In this document: positions 1 to 6,608 of the stretch, piece by piece
How positions within the stretch are numbered: the first letter of the stretch is position 1
Layout: each line of letters opens with the position of its first letter
Assembly (NCBI GenBank): GCA_019247135.1
Contig: JAFAPL010000782.1
Location: 1 to 10,400, forward strand
DNA: 10,400 bases
From: Chloroflexota bacterium
GTDB taxonomy: Bacteria > Chloroflexota > UBA6077 > CF-72
Direction: 5' to 3'
Program-made: the position numbers and the translations under genes
The notes under the pieces: generated by a model
The model's input: the letters and a program-made list of their open reading frames with translations, nothing else
Told to the model about the DNA's origin: nothing
Database searches by the model: none

Positions 1-2
1 CC

Positions 3-1028
3 GATCTGCGCCACGGCGCGGGCCTGCTCGGCACGGGCTCCGACGTGCTCGGCTTCGACACGCCCAGGTCCATGGACCACCACTGGGGACCGCGCGTTTG
101 GCTGTACCTGCGAGAATCCGACTTCTCTCAGCATCTGGCGGCCGAAATTCATAGGGTGCTTGCCGACAAGCTGCCGTTTGAAATCCACGGCTTTCCCACG
201 CATTTTGTCGAGATCGATCCCGCCCGGCACACGGTGTTCATGTCGTTCACCGACCAACGGCCCATCAACCACATGGTGTTCGTGACCACCGCCCGACGGT
301 TCTTCAATAGCTATCTCGGCCTCGATCCGCTCGCGCACGAGCTCTCGCCCGCCGAGTGGTTATCCATGCCCGAGCAGTGCTTGCGCACGGTCACCTCCGG
401 ATCCGTCCACCGCGACGACCTCGACGAGTTACGTCGCGCACAAGCACTGCTGCGCTGGTACCCACACGATGTGTGGCTGTACGTGCTCGCCGCTCAGTGG
501 CGGCGCATCGAGCAAGAAGAAGCATTCGTCGGCCGCTGCGGCGAGGTCGGCGACGACCTGGGTTCGCGCGTCGTGGCTGCGCGTCTCGTCCGCGAGCTGA
601 TGCATCTCTGCTTATTGATGGAGCAACAGTACGCGCCCTACTCCAAGTGGTTCGGAACCGCATTTTCACGCCTGCGTTGTGCGCCCGATCTCACTCCGCA
701 CCTGTCCGCTGTGCTCGCCGCCGGCGACTCGCACGAATGTGAACAGCATCTCATTCCGGCCTACAGGAAAGTCGCCGAGATGCACAACTCGCTCCGCCTG
801 ACCCCGCCTTTGCCGACCGAAACCTCGCGTTTTCACGACCGGCCATTCCAGGTACTCCACGGCGACGTGTTCGCCGACGCGCTCCGCGCGGAGATACACG
901 ATCCTCGTGTGGCTGCGGTACGAGCGCACATCGGCTCGCTCAGCCAGTGGGCAGACTCGACCGACATTCTCTCGTATCCGAGCTGGTATCCCGTACTCCG
1001 CCAATCCGTGTACGAGTCCGCCCGCTAG
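3..1028 (+). CDS. DUF4037 domain protein, nucleotidyltransferase-like (5' end cut by window edge)
   Basis: The frame is open from base 3 to the TAG at 1026-1028, giving 341 visible residues. The first visible residues contain a GTGSD motif, then GFDTPRS and DHHWGPR. This Gly-Ser-Asp followed by an Asp-His pair is the nucleotidyltransferase-fold signature at the N-terminus of DUF4037 proteins. The rest is helical, with a Trp/Tyr-rich middle part (residues WYPHDVWLYVLAAQW, then EQQYAPYSKWFG) that is also typical of the family. The true start must be upstream of the window, probably only 20-40 residues away; the GTG at 45 lies inside the conserved motif and is not a credible start. No substrate is known for the family, and nucleotidyl transfer is only inferred from the fold. 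The gene converges on the amidohydrolase at 1025-2041, and both stop codons overlap in one CTAG. Confident in the family, not in the activity. Confidence 0.82.
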   Translation, partial: DLRHGAGLLGTGSDVLGFDTPRSMDHHWGPRVWLYLRESDFSQHLAAEIHRVLADKLPFEIHGFPTHFVEIDPARHTVFMSFTDQRPINHMVFVTTARRFFNSYLGLDPLAHELSPAEWLSMPEQCLRTVTSGSVHRDDLDELRRAQALLRWYPHDVWLYVLAAQWRRIEQEEAFVGRCGEVGDDLGSRVVAARLVRELMHLCLLMEQQYAPYSKWFGTAFSRLRCAPDLTPHLSAVLAAGDSHECEQHLIPAYRKVAEMHNSLRLTPPLPTETSRFHDRPFQVLHGDVFADALRAEIHDPRVAAVRAHIGSLSQWADSTDILSYPSWYPVLRQSVYESAR

Positions 1029-2041
1029 GAGCGCGGCGGACGCGGCAGTCCGAATCCCAGTCCGTCCACGAAATTGCGATAATAGATAGCGTCGAGCTCG
1101 TCCGCCGAAAATCCCGCGGCCTCCAGGCTCGCGATCACTCGGGCGGCATCTCCGATGACGTGGGGATAATCAGTCCCGAACACCATCCGATCCGTCCCGA
1201 CGGAGTCCGCCAGACAGCGCAGCGCCGGCGCGTGGTAACTGATCGTGTCGTACCAGATGCGCTTCAACGCCTCCGCCGGGCGGGCCGCGGTATCACGGCA
1301 CTCCGGGTACGCGTCATAGCCGATCTCGAACCGTCCTGTCAGATACGGGAGCGCGCCACCGGCGTGCGAAGCGATGAACCGTACATTCGGAAAGCGCTCC
1401 AGCGAGCCACTCCACACCAGCCGCATCACCGCCAATGTGGTGTCGAACGGGAACCCGATCAACGGCACCAGCGCGTATCGGTCCAGGTACTCCGTTCCAA
1501 CCATCGGCGTCATCGGGTGCAACAGAACCGGTAGTCGCAGCTCATCGACGCGCCGCCAGAATGGCTCGAACGCCGGGTCCTCCAGGGTCTTGCCGTGAAT
1601 ACTGGTGCCCACGATCACCCCGTCCAGTCCGAGCTGGAGGACAGCGCGGTCGAGCTCCTCCGTCTCGGCACCGGTGCCGAGTGGCACACTCGCCAGGCAG
1701 CGGAGCCGATCCGGGTTGCGGTCCTTGGCGGCTGCGTACGCGTCGTTGACCATTCGCGCGACCTGGAGCGCACGGTCGGGACGGAATGCGTACACGTTCG
1801 GGCTCGTCATCGACATGATCTGCACGTCAATTCCGGTGGCGTCCATCATCGCGAAACGTGCATCCAGGTCGACCATTGGCTCGGTCAGTGTGACCAGCCG
1901 CGTTCCGGCCTCCTCCAGATAGCGTCGGCCTGCGCGATCGGTGCCGATTCGCACACCCTCCCCGTGCTCCTCGAGTTGCTGGAGATACCCGCCGGGATAA
2001 AAATGGTTGTGAATGTCGATCCGCATCGAGTCAACGCCCAC
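1025..2041 (-). CDS. Amidohydrolase family protein (amidohydrolase_2, ACMSD-like TIM barrel)
   Basis: A metal-dependent hydrolase or decarboxylase of the amidohydrolase_2 family, which includes 2-amino-3-carboxymuconate-6-semialdehyde decarboxylase. Numbered from the internal ATG at 2026 (333 aa), the metal-site residues are all present: the HNH pair H6/H8 at the end of strand 1, H170 in LLHP, H221 in SHAGG and D286 in GTDYPH. Length is normal for the family. Two starts are possible. The ATG at 2026 gives MRIDIHNH, the usual N-terminus. The GTG at 2041 adds five residues and sits nine bases after a TATATC box (2051-2056, minus strand), which would suit leaderless translation. Neither start has a clear Shine-Dalgarno. 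The protein is probably cytoplasmic and acts on a small carboxylated or ring-derived substrate, but which one cannot be read from sequence. The remains of a thiamine-diphosphate enzyme lie directly upstream on the same strand, so it may once have been part of a catabolic operon. Confidence 0.88.
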   Translation of the reverse strand: MGVDSMRIDIHNHFYPGGYLQQLEEHGEGVRIGTDRAGRRYLEEAGTRLVTLTEPMVDLDARFAMMDATGIDVQIMSMTSPNVYAFRPDRALQVARMVNDAYAAAKDRNPDRLRCLASVPLGTGAETEELDRAVLQLGLDGVIVGTSIHGKTLEDPAFEPFWRRVDELRLPVLLHPMTPMVGTEYLDRYALVPLIGFPFDTTLAVMRLVWSGSLERFPNVRFIASHAGGALPYLTGRFEIGYDAYPECRDTAARPAEALKRIWYDTISYHAPALRCLADSVGTDRMVFGTDYPHVIGDAARVIASLEAAGFSADELDAIYYRNFVDGLGFGLPRPPRS

Positions 2042-2065
2042 CGCGAGGCGGATATACGCCGCAGC

Positions 2066-2240
2066 TCATGCGCGACCACCGATGTGCTCTATTTCCAACA
2101 TGCGATAGCTCGGATTGTTCAGCACGAGGAACATCAGGGGGTACGAAGTTCATGCTCGCGGCACGCAGGAACGCCGGCAAATAATACAGGAATGCGCCCT
2201 GGCCGATAGCCTTGACCGAGCTGCCAGTGTGGTGCACCCA
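2066..2240 (-). pseudogene. Remnant of a thiamine-diphosphate enzyme (acetolactate synthase/benzoylformate decarboxylase type), frameshifted
   Basis: On the minus strand one frame reads AIGQGAFLYYLPAFLRAA followed by SMNF. A one-base shift then gives YPLMFLVLNNPSYRMLE, ending IEHIGGRA and a TGA at 2066-2068. Joined across the shift, this matches the C-terminal cofactor segment of thiamine-diphosphate enzymes: GDG, an aromatic/Ala-rich helix, Pro, a hydrophobic strand, then LNN-x-x-Y. The gap between GQG and NN is 25 residues, inside the 24-27 expected for this motif. The Mg-binding Asp of GDG is Gln here, and the rest of the roughly 550-residue enzyme is absent. A possible further trace (SSIGLRLGAP) lies in another frame around 2226-2255, where intact enzymes have GGS-x-GWGLP. 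I infer a decayed C-terminal fragment. The alternative is a chance similarity in a 60-residue stretch. Not expressed as a functional protein. Confidence 0.45.
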
Positions 2241-2457
2241 GGCGCAGTCCGATCGAGCTCGGACGCGAAAATCCTAACACCCCCTTTGCTGCTCGAGGTA
2301 GCTCAATGACGCTGTCACGGCAGTAGACACGAGTGGAGCCCGCTGTGGCTCCTGGATTCTCACTCGCGAGCACGCGGCCGGGGGCGGCGTCGCGAGGTTC
2401 GCTAGCTTCTCTTCGGGCACCTCGGAACCTTCTCGGCAGCGTCAGCGTCTATGAGGT
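2241..2457. other. Gene-poor spacer upstream of the DUF4349 gene
   Basis: Together with the pseudogene remnant this makes about 415 bases without an intact gene. No reading frame here looks coding. The only structure I see is a short perfect hairpin, GGAGCC (2335-2340) with GGCTCC (2347-2352) around a six-base loop, without a T-run. There is also a distant inverted pair, AGGTTC (2395-2400) with GAACCT (2425-2430). No convincing -35/-10 pair is visible for the gene at 2458, although its promoter should be here. Confidence 0.4.
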
Positions 2458-3474
2458 ATGGCTCGCCTCGTCCGCCCGCTGCACCTCCGGCATCGTTGGT
2501 CCATCCTAGCCGCTGCCGCCATCGCCATTCTGATCGCCGCTGCTTGCGTGCAGCCGCGCATCAGCCCTTCATTACCACTGACTCAACCGGCTGCCACGCC
2601 TGCACCGTTACCAATCGGTGCCCGTTCGACACAAGCATCGAGCGGAGCCGCACAAGCGCAGCCTCAGCCGGCATCTGCGCCGGCTGCAAGCAGTGCGGAC
2701 TCCACTGCACCGTCGCCTCCATCTGATAGCTCGAGTCAAGTTCAAACCTCGGTTCCGCCGCTCGATCGTATGGTCATCCGCAACGCGAATTTGACGGTCG
2801 AGGTTTCGGGCGACATGGAGCAAGCAGTCGCCGCGGTGCGGCAGATCGCCGAGCGCGGTGGCGGATTCGTGAGCGCGTCGAATACCCATCACGAGCGCGT
2901 TGCCAATCAGGATAGAACCGTCGCCGATCTCACACTCCAGGTGCGCTCCGACTCGACGGATGAGGCCATATCCGCACTCCGCGCTCTCGGTAACGTCACG
3001 GACGAGACCAGCGGCACGCAAGATGTGACCGAGCAATATGTCGACGTCGACTCCAACCTGCGCAATCTGCAAGCAAGTGAATCCGCGATCCTGAAGCTCA
3101 TGGACAAGGCGACGCGCATCGAAGACGTCCTGTCGCTCCAGCGCGAGCTTACGAATATTCGGGGTCAGATCGAGCGACTCCAGGGACGCAAGAACTACCT
3201 CCAGAATCGCAGCGAGATGGCGACGATCAGCGTGTCACTGCGCTTACCCGGATCCGCCACCGCGCAGCTGACGAGCAACACGACCGCCTGGAATCCACTG
3301 GACATTGCACAACAAGGCTGGCAAGCGTCGCTGAATGTGCTGCGATCGGTGGCGTACGTGGTCATCATTGTCGCGGCGTTCTCGTGGTGGCTCGTGCCCC
3401 TGCTCCTGGTCGGCGGGTACTTGTGGCAACGGCGACGACGACCTGCGGCGCAAGTAGACGGAGCGGCGCAGTAG
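2458..3474 (+). CDS. DUF4349 domain-containing lipoprotein with C-terminal membrane anchor
   Basis: The 338-aa protein starts with a positively charged N-region and a hydrophobic stretch (residues 15-29) ending in AAAC. This is a type II signal peptide with Cys30 as the likely lipidated residue. A low-complexity Ala/Ser/Pro/Gln linker follows to about residue 100. The DUF4349 domain begins at RMVIRNANLTVEV and includes the family hallmarks ERGGGFV, TEQYVDVDSNLRNLQASE, and the coiled-coil segment DVLSLQRELTNIRGQIERLQGR followed by MATISVSL. A membrane helix spans about residues 298-323, then a short Arg-rich, inside-facing tail (QRRRRPA). So both ends appear membrane-tethered with the domain outside. 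The ATG at 2458 is preceded by GAGG only one base away, a poor ribosome-binding spacing. It is nevertheless the only start that keeps the signal peptide. Function of the family is unknown; an envelope role is inferred from topology. Confidence 0.88.
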   Translation: MARLVRPLHLRHRWSILAAAAIAILIAAACVQPRISPSLPLTQPAATPAPLPIGARSTQASSGAAQAQPQPASAPAASSADSTAPSPPSDSSSQVQTSVPPLDRMVIRNANLTVEVSGDMEQAVAAVRQIAERGGGFVSASNTHHERVANQDRTVADLTLQVRSDSTDEAISALRALGNVTDETSGTQDVTEQYVDVDSNLRNLQASESAILKLMDKATRIEDVLSLQRELTNIRGQIERLQGRKNYLQNRSEMATISVSLRLPGSATAQLTSNTTAWNPLDIAQQGWQASLNVLRSVAYVVIIVAAFSWWLVPLLLVGGYLWQRRRRPAAQVDGAAQ

Positions 3475-3485
3475 ACGCGGCGGTC

Positions 3486-3491
3486 TACCAT
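3486..3491 (+). promoter_or_regulatory. -10-like box TACCAT for leaderless start of the hydrolase gene
   Basis: TACCAT ends six bases before the GTG at 3498, the usual spacing for a leaderless transcript in lineages that use them. No -35 is evident, and an AGTAGACG octamer occurs twice just upstream (3453-3460 and 3470-3477). The first copy is inside the end of the DUF4349 coding region. The second spans that gene's TAG stop, from the last codon base at 3471 into the spacer. Inferred from position only. Confidence 0.35.
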
Positions 3492-3497
3492 GGCGGC

Positions 3498-4562
3498 GTG
3501 CTGGCCACAAGCGATACCCGCCTCGAGCGCGTCAAGACCTCGTGGCGGCCGCGTTTCCTCGCCAATGGCATCGAACCGTTCGACTACGAGACCACGGTTG
3601 CCCGAATCGACCGATTCGAAGCCTGGCCCGATGCCTGGGCGACTACCGCGCGCGAGCACGAGGATCGAGCAGAGAAGGCCGAGCAGTCCGGCCATGCTGT
3701 CACCGCGGCTGGCTTTCGTCGTCTAGCAGCGCTGGCCTGGCACTTCGGGTTTTTCGCACATCCGCGTCCGCTGCAGCCGTGGCTCGAGGCTCAGCGGCGG
3801 AAGGCGGCGCTGTTCCGCAAGGCGGCACCGTTTCTCCGCCCACCGGCGGAATACATCGAAGTCCCATTCCGCGACGTGAAACTGCCGGCCTATCTTCGAA
3901 AACCGCTGGATGTGGAGCGACCTCCAGTAGTCCTCTTTGTTTCGGGGTTGGACTCCACGAAGGAGGAGCACACCACCTTCGAAAATGTGCTGCTCCAGCG
4001 CGGACTTGCGACACTGACCTTCGACGGCCCCGGCCAGGGCGAAGTCTGGGAGCACTTGCCGGGTATCGTCGAGTGGGAGCAAGCCGGCTCAGCAATGGTC
4101 GACGCGGTCCAGTCGCGAGCCGACCTCGACGGCAGCCGCGTCGGCATCGTCGGAGTGAGTCTGGGTGGATATCTGGCTCCCCGCTGCGCTGCGTTGGAGC
4201 CCCGCATTCGGACTGCGGCGGCCTGCGGCGGATTGTTCCAGCTTGGCGGTCGCGACCTGAACGACACGCTACACGGTCCACGATCTTTCCACTTCTGGAA
4301 CACCGATGATGCCGCTACTCTTCGCTCAATTCTGGAGCGTTGTACGCTGGACGGAATAATTCAACGCATGGACCGGCCGCTACTGGTGGTCCACGGCGAG
4401 CGGGACGATATCACACCGGTCGCTGGGGCACGTCGGATGTACGAGGCGGCGGGTGGACCGAAGGAATGGGTGCTGTTCGGGGAGGGCAACCATGTTTGCA
4501 ACAACATTCCGCATCTGTATCGGCCAGTGGTGGCGGACTGGCTCCGCGAGCACCTGGCGTGA
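3498..4562 (+). CDS. Alpha/beta hydrolase related to 2,6-dihydroxypseudooxynicotine hydrolase / FrsA-type esterases
   Basis: From the GTG at 3498 the product is 354 aa. A helical N-terminal cap (residues 1-115, Trp-rich) precedes the hydrolase core. Core landmarks are GLDSTKEE (150-157), FDGPGQGE (175-182), the nucleophile elbow GVSLGG with Ser221, the acid Asp303 in HGERD, and His332 in GNHVC. This order and the GL-x-STKEE / DGPGQGE pair are characteristic of the 2,6-dihydroxypseudooxynicotine hydrolase group. In that enzyme, as I recall, a Glu in GLES assists C-C bond cleavage; here that residue is Asp152. Substrate is therefore unassigned, either ester or C-C cleavage of a ketone-type compound. 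The open frame extends back to 3384 inside the DUF4349 gene, but conserved sequence begins near GTG 3498, which lies six bases after a TACCAT box and lacks a Shine-Dalgarno. Its last 71 bases overlap the start of the solute-binding protein gene. Confidence 0.85.
   Translation: MLATSDTRLERVKTSWRPRFLANGIEPFDYETTVARIDRFEAWPDAWATTAREHEDRAEKAEQSGHAVTAAGFRRLAALAWHFGFFAHPRPLQPWLEAQRRKAALFRKAAPFLRPPAEYIEVPFRDVKLPAYLRKPLDVERPPVVLFVSGLDSTKEEHTTFENVLLQRGLATLTFDGPGQGEVWEHLPGIVEWEQAGSAMVDAVQSRADLDGSRVGIVGVSLGGYLAPRCAALEPRIRTAAACGGLFQLGGRDLNDTLHGPRSFHFWNTDDAATLRSILERCTLDGIIQRMDRPLLVVHGERDDITPVAGARRMYEAAGGPKEWVLFGEGNHVCNNIPHLYRPVVADWLREHLA
4480..4487 (+). promoter_or_regulatory. Strong Shine-Dalgarno deciding the binding-protein start
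   Basis: GGGGAGGG lies six to eight bases before the ATG at 4492 and is the best ribosome-binding site in the window. It sits inside the hydrolase codons for Gly-Glu-Gly next to the catalytic His, so it could partly reflect coding constraint. Confidence 0.55.
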
Positions 4563-5538
4563 GTGGTTGCTCGCGTTCAGTTTAGTCGCAGTTGCATCCT
4601 GCGCTCCCGTCCGGCTCGCGGCTCCGGCTGCCGCGCCGACCGTTCCACCGCGCGTCATCAAGGGAGCGTATGCGCAGGCATCGTCGGTCCAGGGTGCTCT
4701 TTATGTCGGGCGTGAAAAAGGCATGTTCGCCAACCACGGTCTCGACGTCGAGATGTCGCAAGTTGGCGGGACGCAGCAGGTTGCCGCGCTGCTCAGCGGC
4801 GAGCTCGCGTTCGGTGCGCTCGGCGCGAACGAAGTCGCGAATGCCGACCTCCGCGGAGCCGATCTGGTGATGATCGCGACGTGCTCGGACCTGCCAATTT
4901 TCTCACTGTACGCAAACAAGAAGTACACCAGCGTGCCGGACCTGGCTGGCCAGTCAATTGGTGTCACGACGGCGGGCTCCGCAACCGACGCGGCAGCGCA
5001 CCTCTTCCTCAAGCAATTTGATGCGTTAGACAAGGTAAACATCGTTGCTGCTGGCGGCACAATTCCGTCCATACTTGCCGCGATGGATCAGGGAGCAATC
5101 GCCGGTGGGATTCTTTCTCCTCCAACAACCACGAAGGCAGACGAGGCGGGTTACACCGAGTTGGTAAACGGAGCGAAGCTTGGTGTTCCGATGAATCACA
5201 GTGGGATCGCTGTGAGCCGCGCCTACCTCAAGGACCACGCCGACGATGTCAAACAGTTTTTGACCGCGTACCAGGAAGCGTGGGCATACGCCGCAAATCC
5301 CAGCAACAAATCAGATGTGGTCGCGGTGCTCGCGCAGTACACGCAATCGGACGAACGGCTGGCTGGCGTCAGCTACGACGCGATGGTACCCGTGTGGACG
5401 GGGTCGAAGACTCCGCGAGTGAATCCGCAAGCCGTCGCCAACTTGCTCCAGGTCTCAGGTACGCCGGATGCGGAAAAGGCCGACCCGTCACAATTCTTCG
5501 ACGACTCGATCATCGACTCGGTAGCGCCTCCGGCTTGA
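4492..5538 (+). CDS. ABC transporter substrate-binding lipoprotein (NMT1/SsuA/TauA-like)
   Basis: The 348-aa product has a long N-region, a hydrophobic stretch ending in VASC (Cys37), and an Ala/Pro linker, consistent with a lipid-anchored extracytoplasmic binding protein. The mature part shows NMT1/SsuA-type order: GALYVGREKGMFANHGLDVE, VAALLSGELAFG, a central DLAGQSIGVTTAGS hinge, ILAAMDQGAIAGGILSPP, then AYLKDHADDVKQFLTAYQEA. Such proteins bring sulfonates, pyrimidine precursors, nitrate or aromatic acids to an ABC importer; the ligand here is not readable. The start at 4492 is supported by a strong Shine-Dalgarno, GGGGAGGG with six bases from GGAGG (4481-4485) to the ATG. An in-frame ATG 13 codons earlier lacks this. 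The gene overlaps the hydrolase by 71 bases, which suggests translational coupling. No permease or ATPase is in the window, so it is an orphan locally. Confidence 0.87.
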   Translation: MFATTFRICIGQWWRTGSASTWREWLLAFSLVAVASCAPVRLAAPAAAPTVPPRVIKGAYAQASSVQGALYVGREKGMFANHGLDVEMSQVGGTQQVAALLSGELAFGALGANEVANADLRGADLVMIATCSDLPIFSLYANKKYTSVPDLAGQSIGVTTAGSATDAAAHLFLKQFDALDKVNIVAAGGTIPSILAAMDQGAIAGGILSPPTTTKADEAGYTELVNGAKLGVPMNHSGIAVSRAYLKDHADDVKQFLTAYQEAWAYAANPSNKSDVVAVLAQYTQSDERLAGVSYDAMVPVWTGSKTPRVNPQAVANLLQVSGTPDAEKADPSQFFDDSIIDSVAPPA

Positions 5539-5556
5539 TCGAATCCGTTCCGTGGC

Positions 5557-6573
5557 TCACGGCTGGATCGCTTCGATCCAGCCGGGCGTTTGCCAGCCAA
5601 AACGCTGTGCACACCAGGCCAGACAGGCCCTGAGCTGGCGGCGCTGGATACTGCGGACGCGCGGCGCTCCGGGCAGCGGCGGCTGGCGCGCTCTGTCGGC
5701 GAAGAAACCAGTCACGGCCGCAAGCGAGGCATCCACCACTTCGGAGCGCACCGCAAGACCCTCCGCGTACCACGCGACGCACGTCTCGGGATGCGGTCCA
5801 TCTTCGACCCAGATGCTCTGGACGAAGGCCACCAGGTCGAATTCTGGTGGACCGAGTGACGTATACGGCCAGTCGAACAGGCGAAGACGTTTGCCCGACT
5901 GGATGCGGAGGTTATCCGAGCGCGTGTCGAGGTGCAGCAAGGCATGCGGCGCCGGCGCCGTCAGGAGTCGGCCGCCGAGCTCGGCAAGGGTCGGCACGTA
6001 TTCATCGAGCCAACTGCGCGCTTCGCGGGCACGCCTTCCGGCGAGTGCGGCGACATCGTCCAGCCCAACGGTGTCGGCGAGAACCTGCTTCCACCCGATC
6101 GCGAATGTCTTCACGCCGTTGCGCCGCAGCCAGTCTGGCCAGTCCTCGCGGCCCAAAGTTGACCGGTGGAACGCGGCGTAATCGCGCATCGCGGCTCGCG
6201 CGTATTGGTCTGTCCACGGTGGAACCTGGGCGGGACCGACGTCTTCGAGCAGCAGCACATGCCAGCTGGCATGACGGACCGAACCGTAGTACGCGGGCGC
6301 CCAGGGCTGGAGCGAGGAGCCGAGCTCGCGATAGACGCGTTCCTCATCGACGAGGATTTCGCGCATGAACTCGGTCGAGGACGCATTCGTCCCTTTGAAT
6401 ATGGCCGTTCGATCGTCTGCCAGAAACAGACGAAAGGTCGCCGTGGGGACATATCCGCCCCAGACGCGCACGCCGCGACGAATTCGGCTGCCCAGGATCG
6501 TCTCGACCTCCCGACGCACGGCACCCGGCACACGCTGCCACGGGGGCTTGGGTTCCGGTCCCGAACGGTTCAC
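5557..6573 (-). CDS. Phosphotransferase of the APH/choline-kinase superfamily
   Basis: The 338-aa protein has the aminoglycoside-phosphotransferase kinase fold. There is a probable ATP-anchoring Lys60 (TAIFKG) and Glu78-Glu79 on the following helix. A hinge segment, HVLLLEDVG, spans 105-113. The catalytic loop HLDTRSDN has H214, D216 and N221, and FDWPYTSLGPPEFDLVAF has metal-binding Asp234. These are the Brenner-type HxDxxxxN and DxD/DFG-equivalent motifs. The family phosphorylates hydroxyls of antibiotics, sugars, choline or ethanolamine; nothing here points to one of these, and resistance should not be assumed. The GTG at 6573 is the only start that keeps the complete frame, with no Shine-Dalgarno. 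Since the -10-like box ends only two bases before it, the real start could be slightly downstream. The first about 35 residues are less conserved, so some uncertainty remains. It is divergent from the MetE-like gene. Confidence 0.85.
   Translation of the reverse strand: MNRSGPEPKPPWQRVPGAVRREVETILGSRIRRGVRVWGGYVPTATFRLFLADDRTAIFKGTNASSTEFMREILVDEERVYRELGSSLQPWAPAYYGSVRHASWHVLLLEDVGPAQVPPWTDQYARAAMRDYAAFHRSTLGREDWPDWLRRNGVKTFAIGWKQVLADTVGLDDVAALAGRRAREARSWLDEYVPTLAELGGRLLTAPAPHALLHLDTRSDNLRIQSGKRLRLFDWPYTSLGPPEFDLVAFVQSIWVEDGPHPETCVAWYAEGLAVRSEVVDASLAAVTGFFADRARQPPLPGAPRVRSIQRRQLRACLAWCAQRFGWQTPGWIEAIQP
5560..5584. terminator. Perfect 11-bp hairpin between convergent genes, candidate bidirectional terminator
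   Basis: CGGCTGGATCG (5560-5570) pairs perfectly with CGATCCAGCCG (5574-5584) around a three-base loop. It lies 22 bases past the stop of the binding-protein gene and also encodes the last codons of the opposing kinase gene. Its symmetry means it forms in transcripts from either strand. Neither side has a T-run, so intrinsic termination is not certain. It may instead act as a 3' stabiliser or slow the polymerase between convergent units. Confidence 0.55.
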
Positions 6574-6591
6574 GGACCGTACACTGGTCCG
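6573..6591. promoter_or_regulatory. Compact divergent promoter with overlapping opposite -10 boxes in an inverted repeat
   Basis: The 35-base gap between the divergent kinase and MetE-like genes holds CGGACC (6573-6578) and GGTCCG (6586-6591), a perfect inverted repeat with a seven-base spacer. Within it, TACACT (6580-6585) faces right and TACGGT (6581-6576, minus strand) faces left, sharing two bases. The right-facing box lies 23 bases before the ATG at 6609. A dyad across both -10 boxes is well placed for a repressor acting on both genes. No clear -35 hexamers are seen, so this is a positional inference. Confidence 0.4.
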
Positions 6592-6608
6592 CGAAGACCC
6601 GCCATCCT

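Noticed and set aside
2134..2373. 79-codon minus-strand frame as a small protein gene
   Set aside because: It has no ribosome-binding site or family resemblance. Part of it overlaps the better-supported thiamine-diphosphate remnant in another frame.
3384..3497. Extended N-terminus of the alpha/beta hydrolase
   Set aside because: The extra 38 codons overlap the membrane helix and tail of the DUF4349 gene and give low-complexity Arg/Ala/Thr sequence. The conserved region begins after GTG 3498.
5557..6573. Antibiotic resistance gene
   Set aside because: The kinase motifs are shared by the whole APH/choline-kinase superfamily. Nothing in the sequence or neighbourhood indicates an aminoglycoside substrate.
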